From contig JAHBUW010000015.1 of the NCBI GenBank assembly GCA_019637875.1, positions 24,540 to 88,539 on the forward strand: a DNA stretch of 64,000 nt, in the 5' to 3' direction. The notes beneath the pieces are model-generated. The model did no database searches and was not told the origin of the DNA. It saw only the letters and a list, made by a program, of their open reading frames with translations. The translations under genes were made by a program, and so were the position numbers. Below, piece by piece: positions 42,475 to 50,523 of the stretch (position 1 is the first letter of the stretch; every line of letters starts with the position of its first letter). This DNA comes from Pseudobdellovibrionaceae bacterium. GTDB lineage: Bacteria; Bdellovibrionota; Bdellovibrionia; Bdellovibrionales; Bdellovibrionaceae.

Positions 42475-42505
42475 GAAAGGGTCGCGTCAGCGGCCCTTTC
42501 TTTTT
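42475..42505 (+). terminator. Rho-independent terminator of the Ig-repeat lipoprotein gene
   Basis: GAAAGGG (42475-42481) pairs with CCCTTTC (42494-42500), with CGC and GCG extending the stem inside; then TTTTT. Confidence 0.88.
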
Positions 42506-42525
42506 GGGGCGTCGAGACCGGGCCC

Positions 42526-43302
42526 CTACAGATCCCAGTAGCCCGTCACCTTCATCCACTCCTTCTGCGCGCCGAATTGGGTGCGCAGAAGCTCGGCCGT
42601 GGACTTCACCGCGGTCGACTCACCGATGACCCAGGCGAAGTAATCGCCCTTGGGGAAGGGCAGCACCTTGATGGCCGATTGGATGCGGGTGGGGTCGCCC
42701 GGGCGCGCGTCGAGGCGCTGAATCCAGTGAACGTTGACGTTCGGTCCGTGCTCCAGGGGGACGCTCATGGCGTCGTTCTGCACTTCGATCAGGACCTCGG
42801 CCCGTGCGTCGCGGGGCATCTCGCGCAAGCGGCGCGCGAAGGCGGGGATCGCGGTTTCGTCGCCGATCATCAGGTACCAGTCGAAGTTGTAGGGCACGAT
42901 GCGGCTGCCGCGGGGGCCGCCGATGACGAGCTCGCTTCCGGGCTCGGCCGCTTTCGCCCAGTCCGTTCCCGGTCCGGCTTCGTGCAAGAAAAAGATGAGT
43001 TCGAGTTCTTGTTTGGCGGGGTCGAAGCGCACGGGCGTGTAGTCGCGCATCGCGGGTTTGGCGCGTTCTTCGGGAAACTGAATGCCGTCCGGTCCGAGGC
43101 GCGGCACGACGGGACCGCCCGCGTCGAGCGGGAAGAAACATTTGATATGGTCGTCCGGAGAACCGCTCTGAAAGCCTTCGAGCTCGGGTCCGGATAACAC
43201 GATGCTTTTCAATTTAGGGGCGAGCATGGTCGTCGCGGTCACGCGCAGCACGCGGGTTTTCACGGGATAGCCAACGGTTTGGATTTCGCGGGTCGGTGTC
43301 AT
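42526..43302 (-). CDS. Siderophore-interacting FAD/NADPH-type protein
   Basis: A 258-residue protein of the ViuB/YqjH family, which reduces ferric siderophores in the cytoplasm. Start ATG 43302. Family marks: SGPELEGFQSGSPDDHIKCFFP (flavin domain), AMRDYTPVRFDPAKQELELIF (R-D-Y-T-P-V flavin motif), GGPRGSRIVPYNFDWYLMIGDETAIPA (NADPH part), YFAWVIGESTAVKSTAELLR near the end. No siderophore-uptake gene is close by. Converges with the lipoprotein terminator. Confidence 0.92.
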   Translation of the reverse strand: MTPTREIQTVGYPVKTRVLRVTATTMLAPKLKSIVLSGPELEGFQSGSPDDHIKCFFPLDAGGPVVPRLGPDGIQFPEERAKPAMRDYTPVRFDPAKQELELIFFLHEAGPGTDWAKAAEPGSELVIGGPRGSRIVPYNFDWYLMIGDETAIPAFARRLREMPRDARAEVLIEVQNDAMSVPLEHGPNVNVHWIQRLDARPGDPTRIQSAIKVLPFPKGDYFAWVIGESTAVKSTAELLRTQFGAQKEWMKVTGYWDL

Positions 43303-43502
43303 GCCCCGAGCTTTGCCTTCGGCGCGCGCGCCTTGCAACCCCTCGCCCGGCGTGCGCCGAAGATGCAAGGAAAATGAATGTTCCTCAGATTTGTCACACT
43401 TCGTAACGTCCCGCGTGGCAAGGGCTTTGCATTTTCATTCCGGCAAAGTCAAAGTTCCACGCCAAAAGGATTGTCGTGGCGATCATGCACAAGGAGGGCT
43501 CC

Positions 43503-44276
43503 GTGTGTTCATTTCTTCTCCGACAGGTGTCGACAGTTTTTTCAAGGCGGATGGTGGGCCTGGCGGCTCTGCTCGTGATGTCCGGCATAACGACCGCTTC
43601 GGCCGAGAGCGTAAATCGCGCCGGAAAGAAGTCCCGCACGGTGACGCGCGCGCCGGCGGTCGCCGGGGCCTGTTACCGCACGCACGTGAGCTACTACAAT
43701 CCGCTCGACAACTCCGCGATGGAGGGCGGGAGTGAAAACCGTTACACCGAACGCATTCAGAGCATCCAGAGCGCTATCCGCACGGGAAATCCCGTGACCG
43801 TCGCGATGGACATCCACGGCGAGTGGGGGAAGCAGTGCAATCGCGCCGACAAGCGTTGCACGCTACTGGTTTGTAATAAGGGCTTTGATCGCGCGTTTCC
43901 GAAATATCGCGAGCGCTTCCCCGCGGTGCCGGACAACTGCTTTCTGGCGATCGTCGAAGATACGGGCGGTCGGTTTTACCACAAGGGGACGAAGAAACTC
44001 GATATCGCCTCGGCGTCCCGCGCGCACGCGCGGGCGGCACCTCGCGACACCGAAGAGACGACTTTTCAGGTCGTGGAGAATCCTTGCGGCACCGGGGCGC
44101 GGGCGCGCAACTGCGATCTGGGAAAGCGTTGGGATCCCGAGCGGCACGGCTTCGGCGACCGTTGCGGTTTCATCGAGGCCCAGCGCCGTGAACGAGAAAT
44201 GGGTCACGAGCGTTCACTCGAGACCCAGCTGGCGGATTGGCCGGCCGGGCGGGAAGCCACGACCGGCGTGAATTAA
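43503..44276 (+). CDS. Exported protein with 3D-like domain
   Basis: A 257-residue protein. GTG 43503 follows AAGGAGGG with five bases between, a better site than either upstream start. The signal includes SRRMVGLAALLVMSG then ITTASA. The middle carries VTVAMDIHGEW and FLAIVEDTGGRFYHKG, followed by TKKLDIAS, like the D-x-G-G...D-(I/V) core of 3D domains (compare the gene at 10257), with one insertion. Five Cys follow. A cell-wall-associated role is an inference. Confidence 0.72.
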   Translation: MCSFLLRQVSTVFSRRMVGLAALLVMSGITTASAESVNRAGKKSRTVTRAPAVAGACYRTHVSYYNPLDNSAMEGGSENRYTERIQSIQSAIRTGNPVTVAMDIHGEWGKQCNRADKRCTLLVCNKGFDRAFPKYRERFPAVPDNCFLAIVEDTGGRFYHKGTKKLDIASASRAHARAAPRDTEETTFQVVENPCGTGARARNCDLGKRWDPERHGFGDRCGFIEAQRREREMGHERSLETQLADWPAGREATTGVN

Positions 44277-44283
44277 TCAAAGA

Positions 44284-44415
44284 TCACGTTCCGCCGCGCA
44301 GAACAAAAAGCAAGAGCAATAGCGGAATCGGCACGCCAACGGCCCAGAGTAAAATCCAGCCGATGGCGCCGCGTTCGTTGTTCACTTCCAGAAGTGCGGG
44401 TTTGATGTCTTTCAT
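44284..44415 (-). CDS. 43-residue single-span membrane protein
   Basis: The frame runs from ATG 44413-44415 to TGA 44284-44286 and reads MKDIKPALLEVNNERGAIGW, then a membrane segment (ILLWAVGVPIPLLLLLFVLR) ending GGT. AAGGAG stands seven bases before the ATG. I believe very similar short proteins occur in other Proteobacteria near stress genes, but I cannot name a family. It lies just downstream of a larger membrane-protein gene, in an operon position. Confidence 0.75.
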   Translation of the reverse strand: MKDIKPALLEVNNERGAIGWILLWAVGVPIPLLLLLFVLRGGT

Positions 44416-44440
44416 GAGGGTTCTCCTTTGAGTTTGAGAG

Positions 44441-45283
44441 TTAAACGTGCGCCGGGCGAGTGGTCGCTTTGGGTTGACGTGCGGGCACCACGACTTCCAT
44501 CGTCGCGCGGGTGTTCAGCACCGAGGCGAGCAGTCCGCCGAGCACCGAGAACATCAGGCCCAAACACATGACGACGAAAAGCGACCAGCCCGTCGTTTTC
44601 AGTGCGGTGGCGGCGGCCTCTCGCGCTTCCACGGCGGCGGCGTCGATCCGCGCTTGGGTGGCGGCGATGCGGGCGTCGGCTTCTTCGGGAGTCAGGCCCG
44701 CTTGACCGGCGAGGTAGTTTTTCGCGGCTTCGTTGTCACCGCGGATCAATCTTGATGCGACCCCTTGGATCACGACCGAAGGCTCCGAGCGCAGGTTCAG
44801 GCCCGCGAAGTTGTCCTCGACGAAGTCGCGCACCATCGGATTGTCGGCGGCAACGGCGGCCCCGGTCGTCACGGCGGCGGCTCCCGCGCCCAGAGTTTTC
44901 GCCGCGGCGGAACCGAGCGTTCCCGCGAGCGCGAAGACCTGCACGACGATGAAAGTCACAAAGACCGCGCCGACCAAAAGACCCTGCGCGCTACCGACGA
45001 GATCCACGCGCGTGCGCTGGGTGCGAACCGCATAGTAAGCACCCACGAACGTCGCCAGAATGGTCGCGAGGACCACCGACACGCCCGCAAAAAGTCCCGC
45101 GTTGCGTGCGGTCGTGCCGTCTTCCAGGCCGATTCCGCCGAAGGCGACTGCGAGCGCCAGGGCCGCCAGAAAAGTGACCGCGGCCAGTGCGAGTCCGCCG
45201 AGTGTTGAGCGCCAGCTAATCAAAGAGCCCTGCGCGGGAATCTCCCGGGTCACCGTGTTTGTTTCATAAGTTTCGATCATCAT
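44441..45283 (-). CDS. Membrane protein with three or four spans, unknown function
   Basis: A 280-residue protein. N-terminal span pair (ISWRSTLGGLALAAVTFLAA, FAGVSVVLATILATFVGAYY), a third (VGAVFVTFIVVQVFALAGTL), a long Ala/Glu-rich periplasmic-type helix (VEAREAAATALK), and a last span. The two ends are charged. No family recognised; resembles in outline small stress-linked membrane proteins of Alphaproteobacteria. The 43-residue gene follows, probably in one transcript. Confidence 0.7.
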   Translation of the reverse strand: MMIETYETNTVTREIPAQGSLISWRSTLGGLALAAVTFLAALALAVAFGGIGLEDGTTARNAGLFAGVSVVLATILATFVGAYYAVRTQRTRVDLVGSAQGLLVGAVFVTFIVVQVFALAGTLGSAAAKTLGAGAAAVTTGAAVAADNPMVRDFVEDNFAGLNLRSEPSVVIQGVASRLIRGDNEAAKNYLAGQAGLTPEEADARIAATQARIDAAAVEAREAAATALKTTGWSLFVVMCLGLMFSVLGGLLASVLNTRATMEVVVPARQPKATTRPAHV

Positions 45284-45422
45284 GTCTTCCGTCCTTGCTT
45301 GAGGTTAAAATCCCGACTCTGGCTCGCCAAAGTCACCGATCAACTCGTTATGCAAAGACAGGGGCCTGAAACCGACCACGGAAGTGGGGAAAAATGGGGA
45401 CGATGGCGCGCGGCCAATTCAG

Positions 45423-46040
45423 CTAGTGAGCCGTGACTAGAAGATGACTGAGCAGACCCCAGATGCTCGCGACCCAAAGAAGGACGGCGAGCACGGGGCG
45501 GTAACGCGCGGGAAAGTAGCGCCACAGATAAGTGTTCAAACGGGCGAACAGCGTCAATGCGGGCAGTCCACCCAGCCAGAGCGCGAACATGACCAGGGCG
45601 CCGGCGCGCGCGCTGCCGCTGGCGGCGGCGGCGGCCACGAAACTCCAAAGCCATCCGCAAGGAAAGGCCGCCGTGCCGAGTCCCATCACCACGGGGCGGA
45701 AAGATTCGGGCAGGGCGCGGATCAAGCGGGGAATACGATCCTGCACGGGGCGAAGCAAGTACATCGCCGACAGTCCCAACAAAAGGGCCGTCACGCCGAG
45801 GACGACGAACTTCAGTCCCGTATGTTGCAGATCTTGAATGCGGTAAAGGATTTGATCGCCGGTCGCGCCCGCGATGGCGCCGAGCCCGAGGTAACTGAGC
45901 GCGCGACCGGATTGGTAGAAGAAGCCCGCGCGTCCGCGGCCCATCAAAAGCGCGACGGGACCGCACATCCCTGCGCAGTGCCAGCTGCCGATCAGTGCGG
46001 TGAAAAGAATCAGCATCAGACCCGAGTTAAAAAGGTCCAA
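45423..46040 (-). CDS. TauE/SafE-type (DsbD-like) membrane protein of the cbb3 cluster
   Basis: A 205-residue membrane protein with about six spans. The N-terminal motif GSWHCAGMCGPVALL, with two Cys and a His, is the hallmark of the DsbD_2/SafE group often placed next to ccoGIS genes, thought to help copper or redox delivery. Other motif: LGTAAFPCGWLW. TTG 46038-46040 overlaps the ccoG end by 14 bases, with AAGGA eight bases upstream. It stands where ccoH is often found, which is absent here. Confidence 0.82.
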   Translation of the reverse strand: MDLFNSGLMLILFTALIGSWHCAGMCGPVALLMGRGRAGFFYQSGRALSYLGLGAIAGATGDQILYRIQDLQHTGLKFVVLGVTALLLGLSAMYLLRPVQDRIPRLIRALPESFRPVVMGLGTAAFPCGWLWSFVAAAAASGSARAGALVMFALWLGGLPALTLFARLNTYLWRYFPARYRPVLAVLLWVASIWGLLSHLLVTAH

Positions 46041-47442
46041 GCAAAGTTCCTTTCACGCGGGAGTGCGCGCCGGTTTCACTCACCAGATCGAGCTCGATTT
46101 CGGTGCGGCCGTGGCCTTGAAAAAGCGCGGACGGGGCCGTCACGAAGGCGTGAACTTCAAGATGGGCTTGCGGCGCGAGTTCGGGTTCGGCGTTTGCGAT
46201 CTTGAGTTCCAGACCTTTGGCTTTCAATTCCGCCGGAAGTTCGATCCGCACTTTCTGCGCGACGCCGGTCTGTGAGTGTAAATGCAAACGCAAGTGGTTC
46301 AGCACCAAGTTTTCGCCTGCGGCACCCGTGACCATGCTGTAAGGCGTATCGAGACCACGCAGGAGCTGCGCGCTGAAATCCTGTCGACGTGCGACCGCGA
46401 TGGTCAGACCCACGATCATGAACGCGAGGACCGCGGCGTAACCGACGGCGCGCGGGCGCTTCCACCACGCTTGGCGGCGCGTGCTGAGCGAGTCGTAGCG
46501 GATCAAGCCCGTGGGCTTTTTCACTTTCGTCATGATCTCATCGCAGGCGTCGATGCAGGCGGTGCAGCCGATGCACTCCATCTGCGCGCCGTTACGGATA
46601 TCGATGCCGGTGGGGCAAACGGCGACGCAGCGGCCGCAAGCCACGCAATCGCCGGTGGGGGCGCCTTTCGGGACGGCGCCTTTACGGGGTTCGCCGCGTT
46701 TGACGTCGTAGGTGACGGTCAGGGTTTGCGTGTCCATCAAGACCGCCTGGAAGCGTCCGTAGGGACAAGCGACGATGCAAAACTGCTCGCGGAACCAACC
46801 GAAATCGAAAAGGATGATGCCGCTCGAGACCAAGATGAAAACGAAAGATGTCCAATTCGCCGCGGGATCGGACGTCACCATGTCGATCAAGTTGCGGGCG
46901 CCGACGAAGTAGGCCAGGAAGCTGTGCGTGATCACGAGCGAGACCGTCGCGAACGCGATCCATTTGCCGGACTTGATTAAGAATTTGCGCAAGCCCATTT
47001 CTTCGCGGTCAAGTTTGCGGCGTTCGAGATGCGTGCCTTCGAACAGTCGTTCGATCCGGCGGAAGATTCCGTCGATGAAAACCGTTTGCGGGCAGGCCCA
47101 GCCGCACCACACCCGTCCCCAGACCGCGGTCAGAAACGCGAGCCCGACCGCGAGCGTTCCCAAGACGAAAAAGAGCAGCGGGCCGTCGTGCGCTTGGAAG
47201 ACCAGACCGAAGATCGCGAACCGACGGGACGGCAGATCCAGCCACAAGGTTTGTTCGCCGTTCATGCGCGTCCAAGGCAGGATCAGGAAAAACAGGATCA
47301 ACACGGCCTGAGTGTAATCACGGCGTTTACGCCACGGGCCTTTCACCTCGGCGGCGTAGATTTTTTCGCGACGTCCCCCTTCGCCGATCATCGACAGGCG
47401 ATCACGGAAATTATCGATGGGGGTGGGGACGTCGTTACTCAC
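46027..47442 (-). CDS. ccoG: Cbb3 oxidase accessory ferredoxin-like protein CcoG (FixG/RdxA)
   Basis: A 471-residue membrane protein that carries two [4Fe-4S] clusters and is needed for cbb3 assembly or copper reduction. Clusters: GDCVACGRCVAVCPTG and ECIGCTACIDACDE. Conserved CGWACPQTVFID and CIVACPYGRFQAVL precede them. GTG 47440-47442 has AAGGAG nine bases away. The C-terminus has the Ig-like domain typical of CcoG. Downstream of ccoP with 45 bases between. Confidence 0.95.
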   Translation of the reverse strand: MSNDVPTPIDNFRDRLSMIGEGGRREKIYAAEVKGPWRKRRDYTQAVLILFFLILPWTRMNGEQTLWLDLPSRRFAIFGLVFQAHDGPLLFFVLGTLAVGLAFLTAVWGRVWCGWACPQTVFIDGIFRRIERLFEGTHLERRKLDREEMGLRKFLIKSGKWIAFATVSLVITHSFLAYFVGARNLIDMVTSDPAANWTSFVFILVSSGIILFDFGWFREQFCIVACPYGRFQAVLMDTQTLTVTYDVKRGEPRKGAVPKGAPTGDCVACGRCVAVCPTGIDIRNGAQMECIGCTACIDACDEIMTKVKKPTGLIRYDSLSTRRQAWWKRPRAVGYAAVLAFMIVGLTIAVARRQDFSAQLLRGLDTPYSMVTGAAGENLVLNHLRLHLHSQTGVAQKVRIELPAELKAKGLELKIANAEPELAPQAHLEVHAFVTAPSALFQGHGRTEIELDLVSETGAHSRVKGTLLGPF

Positions 47443-47487
47443 GGAGCGGGGTCTCCTTCATCTGACTCGGCTTTTTTACTCGGTTTT

Positions 47488-48060
47488 CTACTTGTCATAG
47501 GCTTCGCCTTGCGGGGCCTTGCCGGAAACGTTGGTGTTGTGGAGCGAGTTCACGAAGGCGACCACTTGGGTCAGTTCTTCCTTCGAGATCATATTTTCCC
47601 AGCCGGGCATCCCTTTATCAAGGACGCCTTTCGCGACGGTGTGCAGGACGTCGGTCGGTTCACCTTTGCCGTGAATCCAAAATTTATCGGTCAAATTGGG
47701 ACCGACCATACCTTCACCCTTGGCGCCGTGGCAGGCCGCGCACTTGCCGGCGTAGATCGCGGCACCCGCGTTCAGCGCGGCGGGATCCTTCGCGGCGGCG
47801 GCGAGCTCTTCCGCCGAAGCGGCGGGGGCGCTGGCGACCGCGGTGGCCTGGATCGATTGCAGCGCCTTCCAGGCGGTCTGGAATTCGTGCGCTAGACCCG
47901 TGTCGGGCATGATCATGAAATGAATCGAGTAGACGAACGAAAAGATGATGGTACCGAAGAAGGTCATCAGCCACCAACCCGGCAGCGGATTGTCGAACTC
48001 GCGGATGCCGTCGTATTCGTGATGGGTTAACGGATCGTTCGGGATATTGTCGTCGCTCAT
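47488..48060 (-). CDS. ccoP: Cbb3 oxidase subunit III (CcoP), one heme c
   Basis: A 190-residue subunit with a short N-terminal helix (PLPGWWLMTFFGTIIFSFVY) typical of CcoP, an Ala-rich linker, and one cytochrome c domain: KCAACHGAKGEGMVGPNL plus the Met ligand segment MPGWENM. Canonical CcoP has two heme domains and about 300 residues; here only one is present and the length is short. It receives electrons from cytochrome c for CcoNO. Confidence 0.93.
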   Translation of the reverse strand: MSDDNIPNDPLTHHEYDGIREFDNPLPGWWLMTFFGTIIFSFVYSIHFMIMPDTGLAHEFQTAWKALQSIQATAVASAPAASAEELAAAAKDPAALNAGAAIYAGKCAACHGAKGEGMVGPNLTDKFWIHGKGEPTDVLHTVAKGVLDKGMPGWENMISKEELTQVVAFVNSLHNTNVSGKAPQGEAYDK

Positions 48061-48062
48061 GA

Positions 48063-48230
48063 TTAAACCTCATCCCGCAGCGGTAGTTCGCTCATGCGGT
48101 TGTAATGTCTTTCCGATTGCACCCAGAAAACCCAGATCAATGCGCCCACGAAGACGGCGCCGAAGACGCCGAAGCCGACGAGCGCCAAATTCACATCGCT
48201 GAATCCTTGAAACGCGGCCGAGAGTTTCAT
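48063..48230 (-). CDS. ccoQ: Cbb3 oxidase subunit CcoQ
   Basis: A 55-residue single-span protein (ATG 48228-48230 to TAA 48063-48065), reading MKLSAAFQGFSDVNLALVGF, a span through AVFVGALIWVFWV, then the polar end RHYNRMSELPLRDEV. Its position between ccoNO and ccoP and its size match CcoQ, which stabilises the complex. ATGA overlap with the ccoNO end. Confidence 0.85.
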   Translation of the reverse strand: MKLSAAFQGFSDVNLALVGFGVFGAVFVGALIWVFWVQSERHYNRMSELPLRDEV

Positions 48231-50338
48231 TTCTTAGCGCCTTTCTGTCCGAGGGCTTGCAAGTACGAGATCAATGCCACCATCTCGGTTTTCTCCATGT
48301 TCGCGGGGCCGCCTTCTTTTTCCAGGCGCTCGGCGATCACTTTCGCTTCTTTCTGCGCGACGATGTCGGCGTCGGCGACGGTGGCCTCGTCGTAAGGAGT
48401 GCCGAGCATTTTCAGCACGCTCAATTTCTTGCGCAGGCTTTGGAAGTCGGTCTTTTTATCCGCGAGCCAAGGATAATTCGGCATGATCGAGTTCGGTGTC
48501 ACCGAGCGCGGATCGATCATGTGACGGAAGTGCCAAAGATCGGGATACTTCTGTCCCAAACGGGCCAGGTCGGGACCCGTCCGCTTCGATCCCCACTGGA
48601 AGGGGCGATCCCACATGCTTTCCTCGATGGTTGAGGGCGCGCCGTAACGAAGCGCCTCGGAAACCATCGGACGGATCTGCTGCGAGTGACAGAGGTAACA
48701 ACCTTCGCGGACGTAGATGTCGCGACCGGCGAGCTGCAGCGGCGACCAAGGTTCGGTCGCGTTTTCGATCTTCACGTAAGACTGCATGTTGAGCGTGGGC
48801 AGGATCTCGATGACCGAACCGACGATGATCGCGAAGAAGGCGAGCACCGAGAAAACGGTCGCCATGCCTTCCAGACGACGGTGACCTTTCTCTTCTTGCT
48901 CGATCTTCGGCGCGACTTCGGGGATCGCGTCATCCGCCGTTTTCGGCGCCGACTTCAAGGTCTTGTATAGGTTGTAGCACATGATCAGGTAGCCGGTGAT
49001 GTACAGAGCTCCGCCGAGCGCGCGGACCCAGTAGAGGGGCACGATCGCGGTGACGGTTTCGACGAAGTCGGGATAAACGAGCTGACCCTTGTCGTTCACC
49101 GCGCGCCACATCAGGCCCTGGGTGATTCCGGAAACGATCATCGAGATGTAGTAAAGAAGGATGCCGAAGAAGCCGAGCCAGAAGTGGCTGTTCATCAGGC
49201 GCTTCGAGTACATCGGGACTTTCCACAATTTCGGCACCAGGAAGTAGATCATCCCGAATGTCAGGAAGCCGTTCCAGCCGAGCGCGCCGCCGTGGACGTG
49301 ACCGATGATCCAGTCCGTATAGTGACCCAGTGACGAGACCGATTTGATCGAAAGCAAGGGCCCCTCGAAGGTCGCCATCCCGTACCAGGTGATCGCGGTC
49401 ACGAAGAACTTGATGATCGGGTCGGTCCGCAGAAGATCCCACGCGCCACGTAAGGTGAGCAGCCCGTTGATCATCCCGCCCCAGCTCGGGGCCCACAACA
49501 TGAGGCTGAAGACCATGCCCAACGTTTGCGCCCACTCGGGCAGCGAGGTGTACAGCAAGTGGTGAGGTCCCGCCCAGATGTAGATGAAGATCAGGGCCCA
49601 GAAGTGGATGATCGACAGACGGTAGGAGTAGATCGGGCGATTCGCCGCTTTCGGCAGGTAGTAGTACATCAAACCCAGGAACGGCGTGGTCAGGAAGAAG
49701 GCGACCGCGTTGTGACCGTACCACCACTGCACGAGGGCGTCCTGGATGCCGGCGTAGACCGGGTAGGACTGCATCAGGCCGACGGGAATTTCGATCGAGT
49801 TGAAGATGTGCAGAACCGCGACGGTGATGATGGTCGCGATGTAGAACCAGATCGCGACGTACATATGGCGTTCGCGGCGACGCGCGAGCGTTCCGAAGAA
49901 GTTCACCGCGAAGACGACCCAGATCACCGCGATCGCGATGTCGATGGGCCATTCGAGTTCGGCGTACTCTTTACTTTGCGAGTAACCGAGCGGCAGCGTG
50001 ATCGCCGCGGACAGGATGATGGCCTGCCAACCCCAAAAGTGAATACGGCTCAAGGTGTCCGAGAAGAGCCGCGTTTTGAGTAGCCGTTGGGTCGAGTGGT
50101 AGATCCCCGCGAAGATCGCGTTGCCGGCGAAGGCGAAAATCGCGGCGTTGGTGTGCAGCGGACGCAGGCGGCCGAACGTGATCCATTCAAGACTCAGGTT
50201 CGCGGGCCAGAACGCCAGTTGAAGCGCCGCGATCAGCCCCGCCAGAAACGCGACTCCGGCGAAGCCCATACAGGCGAAGATGAACATGCGGACGATCTGA
50301 TCGTCGTATCTCGGGGTTGAGTCGGCGTGGGGGCTCAT
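48227..50338 (-). CDS. ccoNO: Cbb3 oxidase subunits I and II fused (CcoN-CcoO)
   Basis: A 703-residue fusion. Residues 1-470 are CcoN with 12 spans and heme/copper ligands: FGRLRPLHTNAAIFAF, WWYGHNAVAFFLT, AGPHHLLYTS, IIGHVHGGALGWNG. A charged linker (TADDAIPEVAPKIEQEEKGH) joins CcoO, which begins near residue 486 (RRLEGMATVFSVLAFFAII) and has one heme c site, GCYLCHSQQIRP, and a Met-ligand segment MPNYPWL. Normally two genes; fused forms are known in other groups. Head of the structural genes; ATGA overlaps with ccoS and ccoQ. Confidence 0.95.
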   Translation of the reverse strand: MSPHADSTPRYDDQIVRMFIFACMGFAGVAFLAGLIAALQLAFWPANLSLEWITFGRLRPLHTNAAIFAFAGNAIFAGIYHSTQRLLKTRLFSDTLSRIHFWGWQAIILSAAITLPLGYSQSKEYAELEWPIDIAIAVIWVVFAVNFFGTLARRRERHMYVAIWFYIATIITVAVLHIFNSIEIPVGLMQSYPVYAGIQDALVQWWYGHNAVAFFLTTPFLGLMYYYLPKAANRPIYSYRLSIIHFWALIFIYIWAGPHHLLYTSLPEWAQTLGMVFSLMLWAPSWGGMINGLLTLRGAWDLLRTDPIIKFFVTAITWYGMATFEGPLLSIKSVSSLGHYTDWIIGHVHGGALGWNGFLTFGMIYFLVPKLWKVPMYSKRLMNSHFWLGFFGILLYYISMIVSGITQGLMWRAVNDKGQLVYPDFVETVTAIVPLYWVRALGGALYITGYLIMCYNLYKTLKSAPKTADDAIPEVAPKIEQEEKGHRRLEGMATVFSVLAFFAIIVGSVIEILPTLNMQSYVKIENATEPWSPLQLAGRDIYVREGCYLCHSQQIRPMVSEALRYGAPSTIEESMWDRPFQWGSKRTGPDLARLGQKYPDLWHFRHMIDPRSVTPNSIMPNYPWLADKKTDFQSLRKKLSVLKMLGTPYDEATVADADIVAQKEAKVIAERLEKEGGPANMEKTEMVALISYLQALGQKGAKK

Positions 50339-50523
50339 GAACGGGGTCCTTTCACTTTGTGTTCACTGCGAAAATCTGGATGTACATCTTGGTCTTGAAG
50401 CATACGCTGAGCCGGGGTATCGAGGTCGCCCCACTGGTCGTCGCCAGTGGCCCAAATGAAACTGAGGATGAAGCCGATTCCTAACAGCAGCGAAACGGGA
50501 ATCGTGAGCCACAGAATATTCAC
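50335..50523 (-). CDS. ccoS: Cbb3 oxidase maturation protein CcoS
   Basis: A 62-residue protein. GTG 50521-50523 overlaps the ccoI stop by four bases and has GGAGG upstream. It starts MNILWLTIPVSLLLGIGFIL, a single span, then FIWATGDDQWGDLDTPAQRM, the CcoS signature. It is required for heme or copper insertion in the oxidase. Confidence 0.92.
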   Translation of the reverse strand: MNILWLTIPVSLLLGIGFILSFIWATGDDQWGDLDTPAQRMLQDQDVHPDFRSEHKVKGPRS

